Below are positions 1 through 8,022 of a DNA stretch of 64,000 nucleotides, one piece after another. How positions within the stretch are numbered: position 1 is the stretch's first letter; every line of letters starts with the position of its first letter. Source of the DNA: Polaromonas sp. JS666. Its GTDB lineage: Bacteria > Pseudomonadota > Gammaproteobacteria > Burkholderiales > Burkholderiaceae_C. The notes beneath the pieces were generated by a model. The model made no database searches. It was given only the letters and a program-made list of their open reading frames with translations, and had not been told where the DNA came from. The translations under genes and the position numbers were made by a program. The DNA is taken from the NCBI RefSeq assembly GCF_000013865.1, contig NC_007948.1:4765001-4829000 (forward strand), given 5' to 3'.

Positions 1-1254
1 CCTGCAGGTGCGCAGCCCAAGGCGCGCTTTGCGCCGGAGATCAGCAGCTTCCAGGTCGACGTGACCGACCAGCTTGCACCCGGCAGCGACCTCAGCTTCA
101 CGCTGGAAGGCTCGCCGCGCGGGCAGGCCAGCGTCCGGCTGAGCGGCATCAACAAAAACATCGTGCTGCGCGAAGTCGAGCGCGGTGTTTATGAAGGCTC
201 CTACACGTTGAGCCGGCGCGACCGGCTCGGCCCGCAGCCGACCGCGACCGCCACCCTGCGTGTGCGTAATGCCTCCAAGGTCGTGACCCAGGCCTTGGCC
301 GCAGGCCCGCCCCCGGTGGCCAGCCCGCCGCCGCCTCCCGCCGCCCCACCCCTGGCGATCGAACGCTTCACCGTCACACCGGTGGCCCGCATCGAGCCCG
401 GCGCCGAACTGCGCTTTGCCGCTGTCGGTACACCCGGCGCGCGCGCCACGCTGAGCATCGACGGCGTGGTGCAGGGCGTGCCCATGCAGGAGGTGCGCCC
501 GGGCCGCTATGAAGGCGCCTACACCATACGCCGCAACGACAACTTCCCGCCCTCGCTCAACATCGTCGCCACCCTGGAGGGCAACGGCCAGACGATCCGC
601 TCGCGGCTGAACCAGGCGCTGCTGGTGGACGCCCGCCCGCCCACCGTGCGAAACCTTGCACCGCAAAACAATGAGACCGTCGCAAGCGGCCCGGTGTCGG
701 TGTCCGCAACGTTTGATGACAGCGGCGGTGTCGGCGTGGACCCCAAGACCGTGAAGATCATGATCGGCGGCCAGGACGTGACGCGCAATGCCAGCATCAC
801 GCCCCAGTTCCTGACCTGGCGCGGCGATTTGCGGCCCGGCGCCCACTCGGTGGAAGTCACCGCTGCCGACATGGCCGGCAATGCCGTGCGCCAGACCTGG
901 GTGTTCAATGTGGCCAGCCCGCAAACCCCGCCGCCGGCCGCCATGCTGCCCCTGCAGATCACCAGCCACGCCAACAATGCACAGATCAGCAGCGGCACCG
1001 TCGAGGTACGCGGGCGCACCGCCCCGGATACCAAGGTGGAGGTGCAGGTCCAGGTGATCGCCTCGGTGGCCGGCTTTTTCGGCATCAACCAGCAGGTGCT
1101 GAACCAGACCCTGCGTTCGGATGCCGGCGGCAACTTTGTTTTCAGCTTCAAGCCGCAAGTGACCGTACCCGGCGCGCGCTACGAAGCCACCATCACGGCG
1201 ACCAGAGGCGACCAGCACAACGAGACCCGGCTGGTGCTGTTCCAGCAACGTTGA
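1..1254 (+). CDS. Ig-like repeat protein, 5' end outside window
   Basis: The reading frame is open from base 1, so the gene starts upstream; 417 residues are visible. A GTG at 61 could be read as a start, but the residues before it belong to the same repeat, so I do not use it. Two homologous units of about 70 residues (roughly residues 14-85 and 118-190) share the pattern PGxxLxFxxxGxPxxxAxxxI and GxYEGxYTxxRxD, and are joined by a Pro-rich linker (about 102-117). Two further beta-rich, Ig-like segments follow; one ends in HSVEVTAADMAGN, typical of bacterial Ig-like modules. No catalytic motif is seen. It is probably a periplasmic or envelope protein, but the signal region is not in the window. 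Function unknown. Confidence 0.75.
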   Translation, partial: PAGAQPKARFAPEISSFQVDVTDQLAPGSDLSFTLEGSPRGQASVRLSGINKNIVLREVERGVYEGSYTLSRRDRLGPQPTATATLRVRNASKVVTQALAAGPPPVASPPPPPAAPPLAIERFTVTPVARIEPGAELRFAAVGTPGARATLSIDGVVQGVPMQEVRPGRYEGAYTIRRNDNFPPSLNIVATLEGNGQTIRSRLNQALLVDARPPTVRNLAPQNNETVASGPVSVSATFDDSGGVGVDPKTVKIMIGGQDVTRNASITPQFLTWRGDLRPGAHSVEVTAADMAGNAVRQTWVFNVASPQTPPPAAMLPLQITSHANNAQISSGTVEVRGRTAPDTKVEVQVQVIASVAGFFGINQQVLNQTLRSDAGGNFVFSFKPQVTVPGARYEATITATRGDQHNETRLVLFQQR

Positions 1255-1355
1255 GATCAAGGAATTTGCAGCGGAAGCAGGCCCTGCGCGGGCCGTTCCG
1301 GGCAAACAGGGAAGCGGGGTGACGTGCGCCGTCGAACGGAACCGCATGCGGATAG

Positions 1356-1906
<551 letters not shown>

Positions 1907-2824
1907 TCACCCTGAATACAAAGGCGCTCCCGACGCCGGCAAATCCGCCATCAGCAGCGTGCCGGTGGCCGACTCGGTCATCACGATCTGGTGGGTCCCG
2001 GGGCGATAGGCCAGATTGGTCACCGTGCTGCCGGTCGGGCTGCGCACGAAATGGGTGACCTCGCCGCGGGCGTTAAGCACAAAGGCGCCGCCCAGGCTGG
2101 CATGCGCCACGACCAGCCGTCCCTCGACATCGACCGCCATCCCGTCCGGACCGCTGGTGCCAAAGAAAGTCTGGAACGCCCCCATTTTCGACAGGGAACC
2201 GTCGGGCAGCAGCGGGGCGCGCCACACCGCGTTGCCGCGTGTCACGGCGACAAACAAGACCCGGCCATCAGGGCTCAAGGCAATTCCGTTGGGGCTGGGC
2301 GCATTGTTCAACAGCAGGTCGAGCTGGCCGTTGTCGCGCAGCCGGTAGACGCGCCCAGTGGGGTCATGCAGTCCGCTCTGCCCCTGATCGGTGAAGTAGC
2401 AGTGACCCTGCGCGTCGAAGGTCAGATCATTCACGCCCTTGAAGGACTCGCTGTTGCGGTGGCCCAGCACGGTGCTGACCTGCCCGGTGGACGGATCCAG
2501 CCGCAGCAGGCCGCAGCGGTAATCGGCAATCCACAGCGAGCCGTCTGCATGCAGCGCGGTGCCATTGGGCCAACCGTCGTACTCGGCGACCAACTGCCAC
2601 TCCAGCGCGGGATCGATACGAAAGATGCGGCCATGCGGAATGTCGGTCACATACAGGTTGCCGGCGCGATCGAAGGACGGGCCTTCGAGAAAGCAGTCAA
2701 CGATGTGGCCGGGCTTGTTGGCATCGGACCAGTCGCTGCGTTGCGGCCGGCGCAGCACGTCGGGCAGGCGCGTCAGCACGCGGGCTTCAATGAGTTCGGG
2801 AGGCGTGAAGGACAAGTTCCACAT
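1907..2824 (-). CDS. SMP-30/gluconolactonase-family hydrolase
   Basis: 305 residues, the usual length of the SMP-30/LRE family of six-bladed beta-propeller lactonases and hydrolases. The expected metal-site stretches are present in order: a Glu in CFLEGPSF, an Asn in GVNDLTF and an Asp in GPDGMAVD, plus PNGIALSPDG, a typical blade signature. It probably opens a sugar-acid or similar lactone in the cytosol; no signal peptide is seen. It is the last gene of a minus-strand operon, 39 bases after the Bug receptor and downstream of the HMGL-CoA transferase fusion. The substrate cannot be told from sequence. Confidence 0.8.
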   Translation of the reverse strand: MWNLSFTPPELIEARVLTRLPDVLRRPQRSDWSDANKPGHIVDCFLEGPSFDRAGNLYVTDIPHGRIFRIDPALEWQLVAEYDGWPNGTALHADGSLWIADYRCGLLRLDPSTGQVSTVLGHRNSESFKGVNDLTFDAQGHCYFTDQGQSGLHDPTGRVYRLRDNGQLDLLLNNAPSPNGIALSPDGRVLFVAVTRGNAVWRAPLLPDGSLSKMGAFQTFFGTSGPDGMAVDVEGRLVVAHASLGGAFVLNARGEVTHFVRSPTGSTVTNLAYRPGTHQIVMTESATGTLLMADLPASGAPLYSG

Positions 2825-2863
2825 GATGAAGGTGCCGTGTTGAGTGCCTGCTGCGGTGCCAGC

Positions 2864-3880
2864 TTACTCGGGCTTGACGCTCGCCAGCTTCGCGACGGCA
2901 CTCCAGATGACGGTTTCCTGCTTGATGAAGGCCGCAAAATCGGCAGGGCTCATGCCGCCAGGCTGTGCGCCCTGCTGGGCAAAGCGCTCACGCAAGGCCG
3001 GATCGGCCAAGGCCTTTTTTATCTCGGCCTGCAGCTTGTCCACGATGGCGGGAGGCGTTCCCCTCGGGGCTGCCAGGCCAAACCAGTTGGTGACCGTGTA
3101 GCCGCGCAAGCCCGCTTCCTTGAAGGTCGGCACATCGGGCAGGCTGGGCAGGCGTTTGTCGCCGGTGACGGCCAGTGCGCGCACCTTGCCACCCCTGATC
3201 TGCGGAATCGCCGTGGGGCTGGCGGTGATAAGCAGGTCCACCTGGCCGGACATCACGCCCAGCATAGCGTCGCCGGCCCCCTTGTAAGGGATGTGTGTGA
3301 TGAAAAGCCTGCCTTCCTTCTTGAGCAGTTCCGCCGAAAGGTGGGTGGAGCTGCCCGCGCCGCCCGAGCCAAAGTTGAGCTTTCCCGGATTTTTTTGTGC
3401 ATGGGCAACCAGTTCGGCCAGCGTTTTAAAAGGCGAGGCGTTGCCCACCACCAGCACTACCGGCGTCTGCGCGATGGTGGTCACGGGCACCAGGCCGTTG
3501 GCGTGATCCCAAGGCAGTTTGGCAAACAGCGAAGGCAGCATCGCGTACGTGGTGTCGTTGGTCAGCAGCGTGTAGCCGTCGGGCGCCGCCTTGGCCACCA
3601 GGTCGGTGCCTATGGTGCCGCTGGCACCAGCCTTGTTCTCGACATAGAAGGACTGCCGGGTCTGCTCCGTCAGCTTTTGCGCTATTTGACGGGCGGCGTA
3701 GTCCGTCGTTCCGCCCGGTGCATAAGGCACCACAATGCGCACCGGCTTGTCGGGCCAGGCCTGTCCTGAGCTTGTCGAAGCGGCGGTTTGGGCGGTGGCC
3801 GCGCCGTTCAGGCTGGCCAGGCCAGACAGTGCCGCCGTCATCAGGGTCGTGGTCATCAGGGTGCGTCGTTTGAAGTTCAA
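2864..3880 (-). CDS. Bug-family solute receptor (TctC-like)
   Basis: 338 residues. Periplasmic binding protein of the tripartite tricarboxylate transporter class. After a signal peptide ending near GAATAQ, the mature part shows WPDKPVRIVVPYAPGGTTD, APDGYTLL, HIPYKGAGDAMLGVMSGQVD and LPDVPTFKEAG, all standard Bug stretches. The start is a TTG with GGAGA seven bases upstream; ATG codons further in would shorten the signal n-region. Between signal and mature domain the protein reads AASTSSGQAW, encoded by a short repeat element found in many proteobacteria (listed separately). No tctA or tctB genes are nearby. It is 45 bases behind the fused lyase/transferase gene, which suggests its ligand is that enzyme's organic-acid substrate. 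Confidence 0.9.
   Translation of the reverse strand: MNFKRRTLMTTTLMTAALSGLASLNGAATAQTAASTSSGQAWPDKPVRIVVPYAPGGTTDYAARQIAQKLTEQTRQSFYVENKAGASGTIGTDLVAKAAPDGYTLLTNDTTYAMLPSLFAKLPWDHANGLVPVTTIAQTPVVLVVGNASPFKTLAELVAHAQKNPGKLNFGSGGAGSSTHLSAELLKKEGRLFITHIPYKGAGDAMLGVMSGQVDLLITASPTAIPQIRGGKVRALAVTGDKRLPSLPDVPTFKEAGLRGYTVTNWFGLAAPRGTPPAIVDKLQAEIKKALADPALRERFAQQGAQPGGMSPADFAAFIKQETVIWSAVAKLASVKPE
3758..3781. repeat. Short dispersed repeat inside the bug signal region
   Basis: On the minus strand the core reads CTTCGACAAGCTCAGGACAG. I recall this word as a dispersed repeat in several proteobacterial genera. Here it is in frame, encodes STSSGQA, and sits at the junction between signal peptide and mature receptor, where extra residues are tolerated. 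I see only this copy in the window. Confidence 0.55.
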
Positions 3881-3925
3881 GGGTGTGTCTCCGGGTGTGG
3901 TTTCTTGGGGGTGGGGGTCTGGGGT

Positions 3926-6115
3926 TTAACGGTTGCTTTGAGCGATGCTTTCGGCGGAATTCTGGAAAGCCTGGATGGCGTCTTCGCCATAGCCCAGCTC
4001 CAGCAGCAATTCGCGGCTGTGCTCGCCCAGCAGCGGCGGCTGCAGCCGGATACCGGGCCGTTTGCCGCCCAGCGTGAAGGGCATCAGCGGCACTTTGGAC
4101 TGGCTGCCGTCGTTCATCCGGACGGGCGCCAGGCCACCGGTCGCGTTCAGGTGCGGATCCCCAAAAAGCTCTTCAGGCCGCACGATGGGTGCAAAAGGCA
4201 ATTCGTTGGCTTCAAACACCGCGCGGAGTTCAGCCGCGCTGCGCTCGGCCAGGTGCGAGCGCAGGATGGGCATCATCCACTCCCGGGCGCGCACGCGGTC
4301 GTTGTTGGTTTTGAGGCGCGGGTCGACCAGCAGCTCGTCCAGCCCAAAGGCCTTGCAGAAAATCGCCCATTGCTTGTCGCTGACGGCCGCCAGAAAAATC
4401 TGTTCGCCGTCTTTCACGGTGAACACGTCGTACACCGCCCACGCCGAAATGCGGCTGGGCATGGGCGCGGCGGCATGGCCGGTGGCGGCGAACTGCATCA
4501 TGTGCTGGCCCACCAGGAACACATTGTTTTCAAACAAGGCCGACTGCACCTCCGTGCCCAGCCCGGTGCGTTCGCGCTGGCGCAAGGCGGCCATCGCCCC
4601 TATGGCGCCAAACATGCCGCCCATGATGTCGTTGACGCTGGTGCCTGCGCGCAGGGGGTCGCCGCTGCGGCCCGTCATGTAGGCCAGCCCGCCCATCATC
4701 TGCACCACTTCATCCAGGGCGGTGCGATGCTCGTAAGGCCCGGGCAAAAAACCCTTGTGACTGACATAGATCAGGCGCGGGTGGCGCTGCTTCAGCGTCT
4801 CGTAGTCCAGACCCAGCTTCTTCATGGTGCCGGGTTTGAAGTTCTCGCTGACGATGTCTGCCGTGGCAATCAGGCGCAGCGCGGCCTCCACGCCTTCGGG
4901 CGTCTTCAGGTCGAGCGCAATGCTTTTCTTGTTGCGGTTGAAGGTCGGGAAAAATCCGGCGCCCGAGCCCAGCAGGCGGCGCGTGCTGTCGCCCTCGACC
5001 GGCTCCACCTTGATGACCTCGGCGCCCAGGTCGCCCAGCAGCAGGCCGCAGGTCGGGCCCATCACCATGTGGGTGAATTCGACGACGCGGATGCCGGCGT
5101 AGGGCAGCGGTGTGTCGCTGATCTCGCTGTTGCTGCTGTTGTTGCTTTCGTCAGGGATGGGTGTGGCAGTTGCCGTCATGCGTGCGCCCTGGACAAAGCC
5201 CCTGGGCAGGCCGGCCTCGGGTGTCATGCCATACACCGGCTCGCCCGGCAGCCCGGCCATCAGCGGCGCGCGCGCGGCCATGAGTTTTTCGAGATCAATG
5301 CCGGTCGGCACGCCCATGGCCTCGAACATGAAAACCAGGTCTTCGGTGACGACGTTGCCCGACGCGCCCGGCGCATAGGGGCAGCCGCCCAGGCCACCGA
5401 GCGACGCGTCGAAGGTGCGAACGCCTTCGTCATACGCGGCCAGGCAATTGGCCAGGCCCAGGCCGCGGGTGTTGTGCATGTGGGCCGCGCCGGCGTGGCG
5501 GCCGATTTCGGCACGCAGGCGCCGGAACAGGCGGCGCACCTGCGCCGGGTTGGCATAGCCGACGGTGTCCGACAGGCCCGACTCGTCGGCACCGGCCGCA
5601 ATGCATTGCGCGGCCAGCCGGATCACGTCGTCTTCGGGCACCTCGCCCTGCAGCGTGCAACCGAAGGCGGTGGAAATGGCGGCTTCGAGCCTGACGTGAG
5701 GCGCGAGATCGCGGCGCAGGTCAGAGATGGCGCGCACTTCCTCGACCATCTCTTCGCGCGTCTTGCGCACATTGGCCAGCGAATGCGCGGCACTGGCCGA
5801 CACCGGCATCGTCAGCTTGTGCACGCCGGCCGCCAGCGCCGCCTCCGCGCCGCGGCGGTTGGGCACCAGCGCCATCACCGTGAGGCCGGGCAGCGTGATC
5901 GCATGGCGCACCACCTCAGCGGCATCGGCCATCTGCGGCAGCAGCCGGGCCGGCACGAAGGAAGCCACTTCAATTTCGCGCACGCCGGCTTTGTAAAGCG
6001 CGTCAATCCAGCGCAGCTTGTCGGCTGTCGGCATGGTGGCCTTGACCGATTGCAGACCGTCGCGGGGGCCGACTTCACTGATCAATACGTGAGAATTTGA
6101 CATGGTTGCATTCAT
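3926..6115 (-). CDS. Fused HMG-CoA-lyase-like / class III CoA-transferase
   Basis: 729 residues, two enzymes in one frame. Residues about 9-305 are an HMGL-like TIM barrel: EVGPRDGLQ, the metal-binding HMH of AAHMHNTRGLGLAN, and the cysteine loop GLGGCPYAPGASGNVVTED. Residues about 341-729 are a CaiB/BaiF (class III) CoA-transferase: RVVEFTHMVMGPTCGLLLGD, the catalytic Asp in TALDEVVQMMGG, and GLGTEVQSALFEN. The linker (about 313-340) is rich in Thr, Ser and Asn and begins at an internal Met (codon at 5179-5177) where a separate transferase would have started. In Chloroflexus, (R)-citramalyl-CoA lyase is HMGL-like and works with a class III succinyl-CoA:citramalate transferase. A bifunctional citramalate-cleaving enzyme is my inference; HMG or another 3-hydroxyacyl-CoA is possible. 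First gene of an operon divergent from an IclR regulator. Confidence 0.85.
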   Translation of the reverse strand: MNATMSNSHVLISEVGPRDGLQSVKATMPTADKLRWIDALYKAGVREIEVASFVPARLLPQMADAAEVVRHAITLPGLTVMALVPNRRGAEAALAAGVHKLTMPVSASAAHSLANVRKTREEMVEEVRAISDLRRDLAPHVRLEAAISTAFGCTLQGEVPEDDVIRLAAQCIAAGADESGLSDTVGYANPAQVRRLFRRLRAEIGRHAGAAHMHNTRGLGLANCLAAYDEGVRTFDASLGGLGGCPYAPGASGNVVTEDLVFMFEAMGVPTGIDLEKLMAARAPLMAGLPGEPVYGMTPEAGLPRGFVQGARMTATATPIPDESNNSSNSEISDTPLPYAGIRVVEFTHMVMGPTCGLLLGDLGAEVIKVEPVEGDSTRRLLGSGAGFFPTFNRNKKSIALDLKTPEGVEAALRLIATADIVSENFKPGTMKKLGLDYETLKQRHPRLIYVSHKGFLPGPYEHRTALDEVVQMMGGLAYMTGRSGDPLRAGTSVNDIMGGMFGAIGAMAALRQRERTGLGTEVQSALFENNVFLVGQHMMQFAATGHAAAPMPSRISAWAVYDVFTVKDGEQIFLAAVSDKQWAIFCKAFGLDELLVDPRLKTNNDRVRAREWMMPILRSHLAERSAAELRAVFEANELPFAPIVRPEELFGDPHLNATGGLAPVRMNDGSQSKVPLMPFTLGGKRPGIRLQPPLLGEHSRELLLELGYGEDAIQAFQNSAESIAQSNR

Positions 6116-6133
6116 TAAATAATTCTGTAAGAT

Positions 6134-6146
6134 AGAACGTCGTTCT
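6134..6146. promoter_or_regulatory. Candidate IclR operator
   Basis: AGAACG-T-CGTTCT, a perfect 13-base dyad in the 111-base gap between the divergent lyase/transferase operon and the IclR gene. Position and symmetry suit an IclR-family operator acting on both promoters. Binding is inferred. Confidence 0.5.
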
Positions 6147-6226
6147 TTCTGTTGAAATAATCACTGAAGCTCGGACGCTTGTCAAGCGTCCAGCGGCAAG
6201 GTCCGCTTCATGATCAGGAGTTACCG

Positions 6227-6955
6227 ATGCCCCGCAAAGCCCACACCGAATCCCTGGCCGACAGCCATGCCGCGCCCGGTGGCGCCGCGGCGGTAGACCG
6301 CGCGCTGACCCTGCTGTGCGCTTTTCAGCAGGGCGATACCGCCTTGAGCCTGGCCGAACTGGCCAGCCGCACCCAGCTCTACAAGAGCACGGCGCTGCGT
6401 TTGTTGGCCTCGCTGGAACACGCGCGGCTGATTCAAAAACTGGAGGACGGCCGCTACGGGCTGGGCAGCGAGGTGGCGCGGCTCAATGCGATTTACGCCG
6501 CCTCCTTTTCACTGGATCGCGTGGTGCTGCCCGTGATGCGGGCGCTGGTGGCGGCCACCCGCGAGAGCGCCGCCTACCATGTGGCGCAGGGCGATGCGCG
6601 GCTGTGCCTGTACCGGGTGGATTCACCCCACCCGATCCGCGACCACATCAAGGCCGGTGACGTGCTGCCGCTGGACCGCGGCACGGGCGGCCGGGTGCTG
6701 ATGGCCTTTGGCCCCCGGCGCACCACCGGCCTCAGCGCCAAAGACAAAAACCTCCATGCCCGCATCCGGGAGCAGGGTTACTTCTCGGCCATGGGCGACC
6801 GCCTGGCCGGCGTGGCCGGCATTTCGGCGCCGGTGTTCAAGGCCGACGGCAGCCTGGCGGCAGCCTTGACGCTGACCATGCCGACAGAGCGCTATGACGA
6901 ACGCCACGTTCAGAAGGTGCTGGAGGCCGCCCGCAAGCTGAGCGGCCAGGTTTGA
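6227..6955 (+). CDS. IclR-family transcriptional regulator
   Basis: 242 residues. The ATG at 6227 has CAGGAG six bases upstream; an upstream TTG at 6179 has no ribosome site. The N-terminal winged helix-turn-helix covers about 23-85 (VDRALTLLCAFQQGD, then LAELASRTQLYKSTALRLLA), and the IclR effector domain follows (HIKAGDVLPLDRGTGGRVLM, GDRLAGVAGISAPVF). It probably senses the acid or CoA-related metabolite handled by the divergent lyase/transferase-bug-SMP-30 operon. Confidence 0.9.
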   Translation: MPRKAHTESLADSHAAPGGAAAVDRALTLLCAFQQGDTALSLAELASRTQLYKSTALRLLASLEHARLIQKLEDGRYGLGSEVARLNAIYAASFSLDRVVLPVMRALVAATRESAAYHVAQGDARLCLYRVDSPHPIRDHIKAGDVLPLDRGTGGRVLMAFGPRRTTGLSAKDKNLHARIREQGYFSAMGDRLAGVAGISAPVFKADGSLAAALTLTMPTERYDERHVQKVLEAARKLSGQV

Positions 6956-7242
6956 GCCGCACGAACAAAAAAACCACCAGACACTACTTTTCAATAGCAG
7001 CAGGACCCGCAATACCGTGGATTGGCGGCGACTGTTTCTTCATCGAGGTGTTGACGAGCCGGGCTGGCAGGTCACTCTGGCTGCGCATACCCCCTGCACA
7101 GACTCATCAAGAACGAGTTAAATAGCACTGAATGAGCCTTGAATTTCTTCAGACACTCCATCAAACTACCCGGATAAAAGTCACAAATAAAACGATATTC
7201 AGTTAATTAATAACCAGCCTTGTATCAAATAAAGTAGAGCCT

Positions 7243-7971
7243 ATGGAAAAACCCCGTGCGCTCGCCCCTGTCCCGATCCGGGGCGTGCTGTTTGATGCCT
7301 ATGGCACGCTGTTCGACGTCTACAGCGTGGGCCTGCTCGCGGAGCAGCTCTTTCCGGGCCAGGGGCAAACCTTGGGGCTGCTGTGGCGCGACAAGCAGAT
7401 CGAGTACACACGCCTGGTCACCACCTGCAATGACGGTGCGCATTACCAGCCTTTCTGGGACCTGACCCGCTCCAGCCTGCGCTATGTCTGCAAGCGCCTG
7501 GCGCTGGACCTCACGCCCGAGCGCGAGCAGCGGCTCATGAACCAGTACCGGCACCTGTCGGCCTTTCCGGAAAACAAGGGCGTGCTGCAGGCGCTGAAAA
7601 AGCGCGGCATCGTCACCGGCATCCTGTCCAACGGCGATCCGTCGATGCTCGACGTGGCCGTGAAATCCGGCGGACTGGAAGGCCTGCTGGACCACGTGAT
7701 CAGCGTGGACAGCATCCGCAAATACAAGACGCACCCCGATGCCTATGCCTTGGGCCCGCAACACACCGGGCTGGACGTGCGGCAGATCGCTTTTGTCAGC
7801 TGCAACGGCTGGGACGCGCTGGCCGCCACCTGGTATGGCTACCAGACGCTCTGGATCAACCGCTACCAGTTGCCGTTTGAAGAGCTTGGCACCGCGCCCA
7901 CGTACACCGGCAGCAGCCTGCGCGACGTGCTGACACTGCCGGGCATGAACCTGCCTGGCGCTGCGGCATGA
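7243..7971 (+). CDS. Haloacid dehalogenase, type II (HAD superfamily)
   Basis: 242 residues, close to the usual size of L-2-haloacid dehalogenases. HAD motifs in order: FDAYGTLFDV with the nucleophile Asp (about residue 18), ILSNGDPSML (motif II), the Lys in RKYKTHPDAY (motif III), and FVSCNGWDALAATWYGYQ in place of the type II SxNxWD motif. The family hydrolyses 2-haloacids, for example chloroacetate to glycolate. Malate synthase G begins 51 bases downstream, which would consume glyoxylate formed from glycolate; the pairing supports a two-carbon acid role but does not prove a halogenated substrate. The AT-rich 140 bases upstream probably hold the promoter. Confidence 0.8.
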   Translation: MEKPRALAPVPIRGVLFDAYGTLFDVYSVGLLAEQLFPGQGQTLGLLWRDKQIEYTRLVTTCNDGAHYQPFWDLTRSSLRYVCKRLALDLTPEREQRLMNQYRHLSAFPENKGVLQALKKRGIVTGILSNGDPSMLDVAVKSGGLEGLLDHVISVDSIRKYKTHPDAYALGPQHTGLDVRQIAFVSCNGWDALAATWYGYQTLWINRYQLPFEELGTAPTYTGSSLRDVLTLPGMNLPGAAA

Positions 7972-8022
7972 CACCGCCTTCATACCCTCCAACGTTTTAT
8001 TTTTTACAAGGGACGACCCACC

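Noticed and set aside
5100..5250. Frameshift or missed stop between the HMGL and CoA-transferase halves
   Set aside because: The frame stays open with a plausible flexible linker and normal codon use, and there is no homopolymer that would suggest an indel. I call it a real fusion.
3788..6100. A 770-codon open frame opposite the HMGL/CoA-transferase gene
   Set aside because: It mirrors the real gene almost exactly, is His/Arg/Gln-rich and has no recognisable domain.
6956..7242. Small genes or an insertion-sequence remnant in the gap after the IclR gene
   Set aside because: No inverted ends, no transposase-like translation and no convincing small frame. It looks like AT-rich promoter DNA of the dehalogenase gene.
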